Source: Stratiolaelaps scimitus
Lineage: Eukaryota > Arthropoda > Arachnida > Mesostigmata > Laelapidae
Direction: 5' to 3'
Assembly: GCA_019614645.1 (NCBI GenBank)
Contig: JABWDB010000003.1
Span: forward strand, 19,305,001-19,369,000
Length of the DNA stretch: 64,000 bases
Part shown: one piece after another, positions 20,790-33,131 of the stretch
Layout of the letters: each line of letters begins with the position of its first letter
Position numbering within the stretch: the first letter of the stretch is position 1
Made by a program: the position numbers and the translations under genes
Notes under the pieces: model-generated
Database searches by the model: none
What the model saw: only the letters and a program-made list of their open reading frames with translations
Told to the model about the DNA's origin: nothing

Positions 20790-23387
20790 CAGAAATTAGC
20801 CGGTCACCCTGCCACAAAATGGCCTTCTTCTAGCATATCAAGGTGGCATATAGGCGTCGTCTATGTCTTACGGATACGAGCAGAAGTGGTGGCTTTGAAA
20901 TAGGCGTTGTATCGTAGCTGCCTTTAAGGAACGCGGTGTATTTATCCTGCATTGTTGCAGCTCTTGAACAAAGTATAACTGGCGGCTGATTAAAGTAAAG
21001 TACGTGGTAATATTGTAATAGATATTATTATTATTATTATATACAGTCTGGCGTAGGAAATTACACATGTCGCCAAACCGCCTATTCCGAAATGTCATTC
21101 TATCCTAATTTAGCGTACACGTAATCTGTGGCCGTCAAAGCTTTAGAATTACTGGTGAAACTCTGCTTAGCAAAACGGAGATGTTTTTTTCTCTTTCGGG
21201 AGTTATCCGTTGAAATGCTCGATAATTGCCTTGCTACCAGCGGCCTAGCTAGCCCGTCTGAAGAGAATGACTCTTGAACTAGAAAATTATATAAACACAA
21301 GGAATGATGATAATTCACTGCTAAATTAATCACTTCGTAATAGCTACCCACCAGCTTGGGCAGGATTAAGTTCGTGAAATTCAAACATGAGGGCGAACGC
21401 AAGTACAATAATGGTGCCGGGACTGAGCTGGGGTAATTACTGTGGAGGGTGTTCAACTTGTTGACGATCTCGCATATGCATTACATACGCCGTCACATGG
21501 CAAATATTTAAAGAACAACAAAATCGTCTTCTACGGGTTCCACTGTGTTCAACATGAAAATATTAGAAATTCTATCCTACGAGTGTCCGGCGCGATGAAC
21601 AATTCATTAATTGACCGGGAATGAAGAGGGGGAAGAGAGAGAGAGATAGAGAGAGAGAGATAGAGAGAGAGAGGAATATTTCATCTTTCTATTCCGCTTG
21701 AATCTCATGGACTGATCGGGTATGTTTCGAAATTCTCCATTATATATAATATATATATTTATAGATATATATATATGATTATGTAGTAGAATACATGTGG
21801 TGGATCAATTCTAATGTTTAAACATTTCCTATTTAAATCCTCCGAGTAGGTTTCCACTGCCTTGAACATGTTGCACAAATCGCCAGTATCTATAATAGGT
21901 AGCATCTTGTCGATTTTACTATTCCCACTGGATAATAGCTGGGACTCCATCCCTATAGAGCATACACAGCCTTTATCTCAGCACTTGAAATCGAGATAGC
22001 GTCTACCCTTTTTCTTTTGAGAGGAGGAAATTTTCTTTAAACGCACAGACACCACCAGAGGCTTTCCTGGTTCAGTGCACATGTACAATAAATACTATAG
22101 ATATTGATTAGCCCGTCGTCAGTCCCCTGGTGATCACATCCCTCGAACCACGTTTCGACACTAAATGACGATTATCCTAGCGCATTCATAATCAATAAAG
22201 GTAAAATGACGTAAACGAGTTACCCTGCTGCCACCTGTAGACTACCCGCTCTCACATTATTCCTGAAAAGGTTCTTCACCGCTAGGTCTTGTTAGCCACC
22301 TGTACACACAACCTCGGTACCGTTGGTAATCGAGTTTGCTGATTTCATCAAAGCAGCGTCTTTCCCTTCATTTTGGGTAACATCTCCTTACCTCGCGTTT
22401 CATTGCTGCCGTGTATGGCCTACTCTGCTGTGTTTTTCTTTGAGACTCTCCCTCTGTCTCTCTCTCTCTCTCCCTTTAGCCACCGCTCCCTGGCGCCTTC
22501 AGCTGTTCAATTCCTGGAGCGTGCAGCGGCTGCGGCAATCACTCACTTCGTCCAGCTCCTATCCATCTATCCATTCATTCATCGGTTTAGACTTCAGATC
22601 TGCATGCGTGGACCTACTGCGCGAAGTAGTGTGGCTGCCTCACTTTGAGATGAAGCTGGCGGCCACCTCCGATCCATCCCTGGCCCAGTTTTGCCCTCGA
22701 AGTAGAATCCTCTCGCGCGCTACTGCCGTCGCCGCCGCCAGTACTTCTTCAACAGCGGGACAGACTATTCGATTCGCGCTGGACGTGCACCCCGGCGGGC
22801 CGGAGCCGGCAGCAGCAGCCAGTCGAGTTCAACAATAGAGCTAATATTCCAAAGTAGGCTTAGCTTTCTTGGCTTACCAGTTCTGTGAAACAGGTTGCCG
22901 TTCCTTCGTCGACTACTCTGCGTCCACCGACAATGGCTATACAACAAGACATGGTTGATTAATCTGGCAAGGGTTCAATCGACTACTCTCCTACCAATAC
23001 GGATACCATTCTAAGTAAGCTGGTACAAGCGTGCAATATATGTTCCCTACAATTCGTTTTCTGTAATCGCATACAGTGGTAAGCTTAGCGTCGGTTATAT
23101 CCAATATGTCACCTCCCTCACTAATCGCTAAATCAAAACTCTGTTCGAGACCAGGAGACGCGGACCGCGGCCGACTGGCAGCATGACCCGCCGTAGCTTG
23201 ATGGTCGAGGCGCCCGTACAGAACGTACAGCGGCCCCACTCTACCCTTGGCACTATCCGGCACAGGAGAGTTCGCGAGTTACGCTGACTGTCGCCACTCG
23301 TTCGTTCATTCGTGTCCATTGAAAGAGAACTCTCCATTCGAATCTTCGCGCGGCTCCACACAACCGGATATTGGTCCGGATTTCATC
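20790..23387. other. Mostly noncoding, GA/TA repeats
   Basis: Contains long GA and TA runs around 21630-21780 and a CT-rich tract near 22450. A 118-codon minus frame (21100-21456) has no internal ATG and a plus frame (22323-22838) is low-complexity at both ends. Neither resembles a family I know. Confidence 0.55.
21633..21673. repeat. (GA)n imperfect microsatellite
   Basis: About 40 bases of GA with ATA interruptions at regular spacing. Confidence 0.95.
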
Positions 23388-23552
23388 ATGGCGCCACGTT
23401 TGAATGGCTCCCTGGATCAGCTCATTCTGCTCAAGATCTTACACGAGAAAGACAAGCAGCCTGAAACGTGCGCAGCTTCAGAAGGCCGTCGCCCGCTCCA
23501 TCGGATAATGTCAGATGTCAAGAAGAGAGGTGTGATGAAGCTGCACCAGTAG
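23388..23552 (+). CDS. Small hypothetical ORF, 54 aa
   Basis: ATG at 23388 has an excellent context (A at -3, G at +4). The product starts MAPRLNGSLDQLILLKILHE, is mixed-charge and helix-prone, and ends at TAG. The frame also stays open upstream to about 23247, so it could be part of a longer exon. No signal peptide or known motif. Short, so chance is a real alternative. Confidence 0.25.
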   Translation: MAPRLNGSLDQLILLKILHEKDKQPETCAASEGRRPLHRIMSDVKKRGVMKLHQ

Positions 23553-24142
23553 CAGCATCCTATTGAATTTCCTCCGGTATTGAACGTGAGAGGTCGGAAC
23601 CCCTACCTTGCCTTCCACCCCTAGAACCACCACCATATACTCGTCTATTTCATAGGTATCATGGCAGGTCAGATACACTTTTATGTACACCGTAAAAGAT
23701 TTGAATGACGGAGTTCACACCGGCACTGGTTAACTCTGACAACCAATAGAAGAGACATAGTTGTCATATTGATTTTTTATTCAAACATACAGTAGTTAGG
23801 AATTATTTCTAGGGATTATGGGGGGAGTTGTCATATTGTTACATTTTGTCCATGAGGCAGTACGTAGCAGGTCGAAAAAAAAGACAAGATGACACAAAAA
23901 AGCGATGTATTCGCAGGAAATTAACACTTATGAATGCTGAGTATGTATTATATGTGAATATATGTATTTGAAAACTAGCTCAATTGATTTTCTTACAACG
24001 AACTCTCCTATCTGTCGGGTCTATTATAAGTTTGTCTGTAAGACTCTTGTGCTAAGATGCTCTATTTTGTGGTAGAACTACAGACAGCTCTGCATGCGCT
24101 AGAATCTATCTCTGTTATCCACTACAGTGCGGACGAGTATAT

Positions 24143-24672
24143 ATGATATTACATATTGTATGCCAAACCTGGCCAATGGCAAACCCGCCAGCGAGCCCAG
24201 CTCGACTTGGCGAAGTTGTCAAGTACCAATGTGAACGTCCGGCACAGATGGAGACTCGAGGTTGGCAATCTCTCAATCATTGTATTCACATAGTGCCACC
24301 ACACTCTGCTGGCACCACCACCACCACCACCATCACCACCACAACAATGAATTACTTGAGAAGCCTCAAAAGGATGCTGACCTATTCCCGCTGTGTCCGT
24401 ACTGCACTGCCTATATACAGACTGGCTGCAGACAATCTTACAACACACACACACACACACGTCCACACTCCAAGCCAAGTCACTTACACAGTATTTCAGC
24501 CCTCACTGCAAATTGTATACAACAAATATGCAGACAATGGCGACGTGGCACATCTGTTCACCCACTCTGGCTCAGTATTCCATGCCCGAGACCTACGCGG
24601 AGCGTGGCTCACCATGACCGAACACAAACAGTGCAAGCGGAGGATAATCAGATTGCGGTGGTGACTAGGTGA
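24143..24672 (+). CDS. Overlapping open frames, up to 173 aa
   Basis: An ATG frame runs 24143-24663 (173 codons). A second plus frame runs 24262-24672 and ends at a strong donor TAG|GTGAGA (24673 region), and the third plus frame is open 24393-24617. An ACC run and a CA run lie in frame, giving Thr or His runs depending on phase. All three frames being open points to T-poor composition, since every stop codon starts with T. The second frame ending on a donor is the best argument for an exon. No domain is recognised. Confidence 0.18.
24313..24342. repeat. (CAC)n microsatellite
   Basis: About ten CAC units with one change. Confidence 0.95.
24442..24460. repeat. (AC)n microsatellite
   Basis: About nine AC units. 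Confidence 0.95.
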
Positions 24673-25652
24673 GACGATTCAAGGCGAAGCAAGGCTTGGG
24701 GCAAAGGGGTTCGTCATTGACTGGGAATGCCCACCTCGGCCCTCACGGCCGTGTGCCATCGTCCTGAGTTTCGTCTTCTCTATTCGGCTTGTGCGTAAGC
24801 TCTACATATTGTACATGTTAGACGGCTCGCTACTACTGCTGCAGCTGCTTGGATATGGTCTATATTTGTCAGTGTAATGGCCGTCGAGAGCAGAAAAATC
24901 GAACCGCAATTACACGCGTCGTTATCGGAGCAATCGGACCGACTGGGTGATATCCCCTAACGACGAACAAACGAACGGACGGACGGACGAGCTCAGGCTC
25001 GCTCCATTTAGCTATCCTCGTATAACGCCCACAGGGATCGACAACCGCTGGCAGGAATCGGCAACGGTTGCTGTTGCCACAATGTCAACGGACAAAAATG
25101 ATGACTTCATTGTTGAGGGGGCCAGGAGATAGGACATCTCAACGGTGGTCAACCGCCTCCCGTCACCGAGATGATAGTTGACGTCGTTTTTCTCCGGCAT
25201 GGCTCGTTCAGCCCTTTACCTATCTGCTTGCATTGTCCTTCTCCGCGACCCCTCTGTCTCGCTGGTGATCCTTAATCGTCCCTTTCACCGGTGGTCCTCT
25301 CCGGCAGCTGCGGTTGCGATCTGGCCTGCGATCGTGGTCGTCGTGGGTGCAGGCGAATGTTAAGCATACGCTAGAGAAATAATAGCTATAGGTTTATTGT
25401 TTGTGTTTATGACCGGAGGCCACCAACGACAAGAGCTAACAACAGCGGGTGAACAGCTTAGCCAAATCAGCCTTCCTTAATCGAATCTGGGGGCGAGTCA
25501 CTGTGCCGACAAGGGGACGGCGAAGCAAACCAGAAGGATTGTGGCAACAAGAGAAGACACCGGAAATCCTCGTTTAGTTGTAAGCACAAAGCATGGGACG
25601 GGATAGCAGCCGAAGTAGTGGCTGACCATACCTATGCCTAAAAGTATTGGAC

Positions 25653-25682
25653 AAGATGAATCAAAGATCCTTGATTCATCTT
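25653..25682. repeat. 12-bp hairpin, 6-base loop
   Basis: AAGATGAATCAA and TTGATTCATCTT are exact reverse complements around AGATCC. Confidence 0.9.
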
Positions 25683-25841
25683 TCCCATGGCTCGCTGGTT
25701 TGTTCCTTTGACAAGGGTTGGGTAGAGTATACGGCTTGCGTCCCATGAAAATTAGACGGAGGTTATCCCAATTGAATTCGAAATTGAGCGTTTTACCCTA
25801 AGAGCGATAACATCGCAGCTTGGCGGTCTAGTGAAACTTAA

Positions 25842-25869
25842 CTCGCTTATCAAACCTCGCTTATCAAAT
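25842..25869. repeat. 14-bp tandem duplication
   Basis: CTCGCTTATCAAAC is followed directly by CTCGCTTATCAAAT. Confidence 0.93.
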
Positions 25870-25939
25870 ACTGATCGTATTTGAGTTATAGGTTTAGAGG
25901 GTATACGAATCCCTTCTCAAGTCTTCGTGTCGGTGCCGG

Positions 25940-26045
25940 CCTGGCCCGTGTGGCCAACGCGCATGTCTTTGAGGAGCGGAGAAGCCATTTAATAGCACCA
26001 CAGAATGTGATGCTCGCCGGTTCGATTCCCTCAAATCGCGGTGAG
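25940..26045 (+). repeat. tRNA-like segment, possible SINE head
   Basis: TGGCCCGTGTGG at about 25946 resembles a Pol III A box and GGTTCGATTCC at about 26018-26028 matches the B box exactly. Their spacing is longer than in a normal tRNA and stems are incomplete, so this is not a functional tRNA. A tRNA-derived SINE or relic is possible. Confidence 0.25.
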
Positions 26046-28451
26046 GCTTGCACATGGTTAACATTGCCCCTACGTCAAATAGGTCTGTTGGAGAATGGCC
26101 CGGATGAATCCAGCGTGATCGACATCGATAGGTCCCCCGCCATCGAAAGTCAGCTGAGGGTCAGTTAAGAGGAAAACATGTCCGTGTATCAAGGGCCTAC
26201 ACGCTGTTTTCGTTAACATGAGTCAAGGCGCCGGTGGCATATATAGAAGGGACGAACGGTGGTCATCATCATATTTTGCTTATGCCCTGCTCGTTTCAAA
26301 AACTGTCTAACCGAGTATCTATTCTGACCCAATGCAAATAGTAAAGAGCAAGCAAGTGTACCATATCGGGGATACGTCTCTGAGTGTCATTCGTGTAATA
26401 TCTGGAGTAGAATACGATAATGAGGATCGTGATATGATAATGCTTTCCTCGATACGAAGACAGCCATTGGGTGTCAAAAATCGTTTCGGGTAAAGTCAAA
26501 ATGAGAAGATCCACAAAGGATATTTCTTATTATTTGTTGTTATGGTGGATTACATTCGCTACCAAATCGTAGAAATAATTTCCCTAATTAGCAACCGGCA
26601 CAGTGAAAATCTCGCCGGTAGCCACCCTCGTTAGAGAAATCATTTCAGGTTCACCTTTTATCGTACCGCATTATTTGTGTATAGCAAACGAACGCCAAGA
26701 CGATACATGCGAGTGCATCTGTTGCAGTCAAGTTGTGGTCCTCCCAAAGGGCGACCTTCACATTGTGTCTGTTCCACAATATTTGGGTCAGCCGAGTTGT
26801 ACTATTCAGCTGACGGAGCAGAAATTGCAGACGCACGCGTAAATTGTCTAAGCCCCTGAGATAGGCAGAAGGCGAGAGAGATCAGGTGTGCGACTATGGC
26901 GATCTGCCGATGACCAGGCTCTGACACCCTCTAAGGAAGCTATTGCATATGCCATATCTATTTATGACTAACCGCGTTTCTGCCAGCAACCTGTGTTCCA
27001 CACTCGACACTGCCTAGACGATGTTGGGTGCGCAATCTTGATTCTAGCCGCCGGTGCTAGACCCACTCATCTGAATGGTGATGAGATAAACAAGTGTAGC
27101 ACCCCGGCACGAGCGTCTCGGCTCCAACCAATCGCCACTTTTTCGCTGATGCCATCCTGTTCCAAATGTTGTCCGTCACTGAGCTCAGGGTGGCTGTGGC
27201 GTCGCGGCGATATGGCGGGATTGATCGCGCTGATAGCGCTGGCCTATGCAGACAGGGCGTACTGACAAAGCTGACACCTGACTGCTGAGCGTCTGCTGCT
27301 GGTACCTGAAAACAACTGCTGCGATAGCAGTTGCTGCTCTCTCAGTTGCTGATGTTGCAATGAGGCAATGATGTCATGTCTTCTGATGGATGAGTAGAGT
27401 GGCGCGGAACTCGGGACTCCAGCAGTTGCCTGTTCGACCGCTGCTGCTGCTGCTACTACTGTGGCTCTGCTAGTGGTGGTGGTGGTGATGGTGGTTTGTA
27501 CGAGATGAGGTGACCTAATCACAAGTGTTGCACTCGACTTAATCTCCAGCATTGCTTTCCCCGCGGTGCGTACTCCTCTCTCTCTCTCGCTCTCTCTCTC
27601 TCTCTCGGTCCATTTCGCTCTCAAACCTCTTGCCTCGCGCTGATGCTGCCACATCGGAATCAGCCCAAAACCGCCAGCCACCTCGCTGTGCTCGATTCGA
27701 GATCGCTGCTGCAACATCGCGGCTGCCCCAAGACCTCGTCCAACAGCCAGACGAAACCGTCCAGCTTTGCTTGGCCTGAGAGAGAATCCTGAGGAGCGAA
27801 ACCCTCAACTCCCGACCTGCTTGGCCTGACACCCGGAGCTAGCGTGGCGAAGTCGAGCACATCTGTCACCAGAGCCGCGCTGACGACGCTGGCGGTCGAG
27901 CCGCCGCCGTCGCCGGGGTTGCTGCTCGGCCAGCGACACCGCCAAGTGTTCCTTGTAACGCTTGTGCCAACGGCGGCCGCGTTGGCTTTCTCGTTTGTTT
28001 CTCGCTGCTGATACCATTCGATCTCGATGCGTTTCCACACCTGAAGTTCACTCCAGTGGAGTGAGCGCTCTCGTCGGCTCTTTGGCTGATGTACATAATA
28101 ATGTGGTGCAGTGAATGGCTCACTGAACTGATCCCAGCTGAAGTAGTAACAGCAGCAGCAGTAGCACTGACACTGGAACATTTGAACTCGATTTAATACC
28201 CATTTGTCGGCCATCGCGCACTTCGGCCACGATGGGATTCCTGCTCGCAGCAGGGATTTCTCCCGTTCTATGAAGATCGCATGACGATCGCAAGCGCGCT
28301 TAGCATTTGGCGCAGCCTTGTTGCACCCTCATTGCTAATGGCAATGGGAGCAAGATGGTGCTTGTCTACGGAGGCTGACTTACACAGTGTTATCCGCAAA
28401 AGCTGTCAGACAGACCGACGTGGTAGAACTTGACGACAGAATCTGTAGACA

Positions 28452-28736
28452 ATGCTGCTGCTGCTGCCGCCGTCGCTGCGAGCGATCCTACCAAAAGCCA
28501 GACACCAAAGTCGACATATGACGACGTCTGAACGATGGATTTTCACGTTAGCTAAGGGTTACCAAATGATTTTTGAAGAGAAACGGTATTTAGGAAACCT
28601 GGAGTGTACGGTAACAGCTGGCTCCGTGGGGATAACCAAGTTAATCAAAGAAGCGATGTACGGATGTCATTACCAATACAAGGTGAGGCAACGTGTTTCG
28701 TTAACAAATACAGTGACACCAATTAAACTGCAATAA
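28452..28736 (+). CDS. Hypothetical ORF, 94 aa
   Basis: ATG with A at -3. The product starts MLLLLPPSLRAILPKARHQS, followed by a well-mixed segment around GYQMIFEEKRYLGNLECTVT and KLIKEAMYGCHYQYK. Its TAA stop overlaps an AATAAA polyadenylation hexamer, followed by an A run. A donor-like AAG|GTGAGG at 28683 in phase 0 offers an alternative in which the frame continues into another exon. The leucine start is partly a CTG repeat and is too short and followed by prolines to be a convincing signal peptide. Codon pattern is among the best in the window. No family is recognised. Confidence 0.3.
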   Translation: MLLLLPPSLRAILPKARHQSRHMTTSERWIFTLAKGYQMIFEEKRYLGNLECTVTAGSVGITKLIKEAMYGCHYQYKVRQRVSLTNTVTPIKLQ

Positions 28737-28752
28737 AAAAATATGTGGATAA

Positions 28753-29022
28753 TGCGCTTATTCATCACAAGGCCATAACCCAGGCACCATATTGGAAGAG
28801 GTGTCTAAAGTAATAGACCAGCTACAGGGGCACCGTTCAACATTAAACACGCTCGTAACAATGCTGCCGATCGTTGAAAGCAGGCAGGTTAGGCAAAACC
28901 TGAAAACCTACACCACTATCAGCAACAAAAAAGAGAACGGCTGCTCTTTCAATTCTCCTCGCTGCGATACACTTCAAAGATGTACGAACACTATTTCAAA
29001 GGTTAGGATCGGGTACCCATAG
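28753..29022 (+). CDS. Open frame following 28452 ORF, possible exon
   Basis: Open in one phase from just after TAA near 28752 to TAG at 29020, about 89 codons, with no early ATG. It reads ...TILEEVSKVIDQLQGHRSTL and later KKENGCSFNSPRCDTLQRC, lysine, asparagine and threonine rich with three cysteines. It could be a second exon of the preceding ORF, but no acceptor gives the right phase from the 28683 donor. So linkage is unproven and no family is recognised. Confidence 0.18.
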   Translation, partial: CAYSSQGHNPGTILEEVSKVIDQLQGHRSTLNTLVTMLPIVESRQVRQNLKTYTTISNKKENGCSFNSPRCDTLQRCTNTISKVRIGYP

Positions 29023-30205
29023 ATGCGATATCAATGGAAGAAGTCCAGTAACGAAGCACGCTTTGGCTAAAATCGTCTGCGCAAGCTGACACCCTGTAGC
29101 AGCAGCAGGCCAGTCGTCTGCAGGAGCTGCTCCTGTCGGCGTAGACTCCTGTCTAGGAGCACTTTAAGGCTCAGGAGCTGAAGGACGATGTGGTTTGCGA
29201 GTAGCAGCACTGGCATGGAAGCGGCATCTCATGTTTCAGAGGCCAGCACTTGTGGCCGCCTGGATAACGCTCAGATTGTCTTACAATTCACCTTCACAAC
29301 TTCGCATCGTTGTTTTGAGATCGAGCATATATATAATATATCGATCTATAGCTCACTCTGGCACTTGCTTCATAGTGTTTCATATCATAATAGAAAGACG
29401 TGAACAGCAGAGTACAATTCATGTATAAGGGACGTCCTCACGTTATACTGATATTGTATTTGACAACTGGCAACTGCCGGTAGCAAAAGCTGGATTGTAT
29501 CTTCTTGCTGATGAACGGCGGCCGTACAATAACCATGCAATTCTGAGTTCGATTTCAAGCTGTGGGAAATTATTTAGTGATTTGTATTCTTCATAGTAAC
29601 ACAGTTACGGTTGTCTTGCTTATTACATTCTGCACCCTCACGCTCCGATCAATAATTAATCCGAGCGAGATTCCATCGTCGTGAACAACAGGTAGTTGAC
29701 GGAGGTTTAGAACTTATCTATATATTAATTATATTATTCATTCCTTGGGGAATCTTAGCTATAATAAAGGTGCGCGTCGTGCATAGCATGTCTAGGCGTT
29801 GTGGACATTTTGATAGATGTATGTACACTCTAATTACGTTTATATTTTAGCCAATTTGCATTGTAATTTGAAAACGATTGCACGTATTTACAATAGAGTT
29901 CAGCGCTTGCGTTAAAATGTAATTCATTAATCTGGTGCTTATGCGTATAGCTTCATTGATAGCTGGTTTCAATGGTCTCGTAGTATCAACGTGAGTTCAC
30001 CAATGGTTCAGCTTTTGATAGAAACCTTCGAACATGAGCGGACATTAAAAATAGCGCACGACCTCACAATTTCCAACCGGCTTCTGACCTCTTGTACTCT
30101 GAACCCTCAGGTTCGTCAAGGATCTATACGCGCGGCCCCCAGGAATAATTAGCGCCGTTCTAACATTCATACTACATGTGATTGTGCATTGACTCGTACA
30201 AACGT
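29023..30205. other. AT-rich, no gene seen
   Basis: Near 29080-29190 several CAGGAG/CTCCTG dyads cluster; otherwise AT-rich with no supported frame. Confidence 0.6.
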
Positions 30206-30550
30206 ATGAGATGTCTCATTCATTCAAAGAGACCAGAAGAAGCCGCTTCAAAAACGCCGGCTCAAATCATCCCGTTCGTGTTTTCTGTCCCGTTGCGAGA
30301 GGAGGCCCAACCTACCCACTATTACACAGCTCAAATAGATCAACATCCTGAGACCATCGTCGCGCAGGATACCCGTACTACCCAGACATGCGATGGGCCG
30401 CCAACGCCATTCGTCTTCTGTCTACGTTACATTAGAGTTGAGATGCAATCCTTATTGGACGGCACCGATGTGGCGATCTTCGCTGTCGTCGTTCTTCAGA
30501 GCACCTCCATGGATCGCGTACTATTTGAGTTGGCGTCACTGTCCCTGTAA
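30206..30550 (+). CDS. Hypothetical ORF, 114 aa
   Basis: ATG at 30206 to TAA at 30548, starting MRCLIHSKRPEEAASKTPAQ. The last third, RVEMQSLLDGTDVAIFAVVV, has many G-first codons and a short hydrophobic run. A donor-like GTAAGC overlaps the stop codon (at 30547), so the frame could instead be a spliced exon. There is no signal peptide at the start and no motif I know. Confidence 0.22.
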   Translation: MRCLIHSKRPEEAASKTPAQIIPFVFSVPLREEAQPTHYYTAQIDQHPETIVAQDTRTTQTCDGPPTPFVFCLRYIRVEMQSLLDGTDVAIFAVVVLQSTSMDRVLFELASLSL

Positions 30551-31800
30551 GCGAGGTGTGTGAATGAATCCTCGATGGGCAGGGGTCTGCTCACGGGGGG
30601 TGCGGCCTGCCATCCACGCCTACTCGATTTTGATATCGTCACCGTTATCTGTACACACTTTAAACTTTTGACGTCTGGGGGAGAGATTTCATTTCCTGCC
30701 TAGTGTGCACGCATTGCATGTGCGTGTGTGTGCGTGGGTCTAACTCTGCGTCTGTCTGTGTGGATAGGGACCCCTGGTCGATCTTCCCTTCCGTCGGTTC
30801 ATTCTCATTCGCTGTCCTACTACTAAACCTCGGACGGGGGCGGCTTTTATTTGCTTTAAAATATTTTATTGCGTTTTTATGAGGGAGAAGAGCTGGGCGA
30901 AGATTCACGCCTTGTTTTTCGCGGACCGGCTGTCGGCCGACTGCGCAAGGCCAGAGAGCGCCTGCGTGCGTGCCTGCGTGCGTCCATGTGTGAGGTTGTG
31001 GCGGGGGCTGATCCGGGGGGCGGGGGCGTTAGTCAGCAATATTTGCAGTGAGTCGCTGATAGGAGCGTAAAGTCTAGGGTAAGGTCTAGATTTGGCATTT
31101 GTGCTCCCCCTTTACGATCGAGCGCAGGGCTTAGCCGTACTATAATCGGCCGGGAGCGGAGCAGCGATGGTACAGCAACAAGCGGCGATGACAACAGCTA
31201 TCGACCTCGTCGTCAGACGCGAAGCCCCCCTCCGCGCTGGGGCGAGCAACAATGATATCTCAGAACAATGTATGTGAAGGTAGTGCTATTGTAGATTGCG
31301 GATCGTAGACAAGCTTTCATGTCGTCGTCGACGATGTAAATATATAGGTATATATGAAACGAATGTGTACAATAATGTTAATACTATAAGTCATTAAAGA
31401 GCAGCTAATGATGATGACCGGTGCACGACGTTGCTTGATCGATTGAAGCAGCTATGCGTGGGTAGAACGCAAGTATGCAAAAAGATCTGTGTTACATAGT
31501 ATAAATTAGCATATTTCGATTTATGAAAGTCGTATACGTCACTTCATTGAGGTATGCCGGAGAGTTTAATCTACCACATAACTGTTTGCTTTTCTAAACT
31601 ACAACAAAACGAAGCAGATGTCATGGAGATGAACAACTCCCTTTGTTGCCTGAATGTGATGGCTGTGAAACGCTGAAGTCACTTAGAATAATTACAAGAG
31701 ATACGTATGCTGCGGATTGATAGTGCGTTCTCTCTCCTTCCAGGTTGGACACCTGCCACAAGGTCTGAGCCACAGTTAGACCTAATGAGGATAGAGTCAA

Positions 31801-31828
31801 ATATGTCATGCCATATATGTCATGCCAT
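31801..31828. repeat. 14-bp tandem duplication
   Basis: ATATGTCATGCCAT occurs twice head to tail. Confidence 0.95.
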
Positions 31829-33088
31829 ATATATTCAGCCAAATATGCTGAATTTGTCTATCAATAAACAAAATACTCAAAATGTTCCCGTGTAGAAATG
31901 TCTGCAGTTGACCATGTCGCCAGGTCGCCTGCTATATCGAATCATACTTCACTTATGGTTCGGGTAAATTGATTCGAATCCAAGACCTTTCACCAGCGAT
32001 AATATGCACACCTAATTCCGCAATAGAGGAGTGCACAGCAAATGTTTACGCAAACAGAATACAGTGCACAGATATATGCACCCTACTATGTATACCTGCG
32101 CCGATCTTTCCTGTGCCGAGGCTTCCTGCTTAACTCAACGAAAGCCGAGTACACCACCCACTTTACTGGCTGATCTATTTCGTCCCGACACGGTGTCTCT
32201 CCTTTATTCCGCGATGGTATATGGTCGGTCGACCAGCGCGACTGAAAATTGTAAAATTTTATTTGCTTTTTCTTATTTGGCAACGCGCCTCTCCTCGCAG
32301 CTCAATGCTCCGCTCGTGCACGTATCAGCTACTCCAGGCGCAACGCTGGTAGAGGCCATACCCTCAACACCCCTCCCGGCTGGAGCAGGAATCGCAGGCG
32401 AAACCAACAAGGGCTATGAGATCGGAAGTCGCACCGGAAGTTGACCGAGTGCAACCAGTGTGCGGGGGAGAGGTGCCAACTGAGAGAGTTTCGAAGCGGC
32501 ACTCCACTGGACGGACGCTTGCGCTGGCACTGCGGCACACCAGCTATTAGGGCTGATTAATTGATGTGAATCGCTAGTGTATAGGTATGCGACAGACGCT
32601 GCCCTTGTTGTGCGACTTCCTTCCTTTAAATAATTTATAATAAATGCCATAATAGCATCTTGAATAAATTGACGTGCAAGAGATTACTAGAGTACTAGAC
32701 GGCTATCATTCTACCGAATCACAACACTGACATAGTGAAGGCTAGGTTGTCCGAGTTCGACTAGGTTTGCTTACAGGTAAATCGCATGTATGCAAAATGC
32801 AAAATTTGTAACGTATGTAATTTTCCCTCGCTTTGAATGATCCCATAATTGTATTATCAGTTGTGGCTATGTTGTTGAATTGACTTCCACTACTCAAGAA
32901 GAACTGACAGATATGCTTCGCTTGCTGCTGAATTCGTTATCAGATTGCTTAAATAGCTGCAGTTAGCTTGACGTGTAACGGCGCCTTTAATTAGAAACGA
33001 TGGTATCTCAGAGATGTATAAACACAAAGGCACCCACAGACGTAAACCGTGGCTGGATATAATTATTAACAGATTCCAACAGTTGTAT

Positions 33089-33131
33089 CATAACAGTTGT
33101 TCAGTGGCACCATAACAGTTGTTCAGTGGCC
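33089..33131. repeat. 22-bp tandem duplication
   Basis: A unit beginning CATAACAGTTGTTCAGTGGC is repeated directly, the second copy losing the final base pair match. Confidence 0.95.

Larger units (their letters stand above)
24673..28451. other. Intergenic or intronic, mixed
   Basis: Contains a 12-bp hairpin, a 14-bp tandem duplication, a tRNA-like segment at 25940-26045 and a CpG/CAG/CT-rich tract at 27240-28060 where overlapping 150-184 codon minus frames occur. A plus frame near 26603-26842 with LPKGDLHIVSV loosely recalls an immunoglobulin strand pattern but lacks the expected Asp and Tyr. I do not assign genes here. Confidence 0.55.

Noticed and set aside
26603..26842. Immunoglobulin-like LPKGDLHIVSV...C pattern
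   Set aside because: The Asp and Tyr of the usual strand-F signature are missing, spacing to Cys is one short, and no partner cysteine or Trp is placed correctly.
31910..31990. Possible tRNA or SINE with GATTCGAATCC
   Set aside because: The stem position next to the T loop is mismatched, the A box is weak, and no cloverleaf forms.
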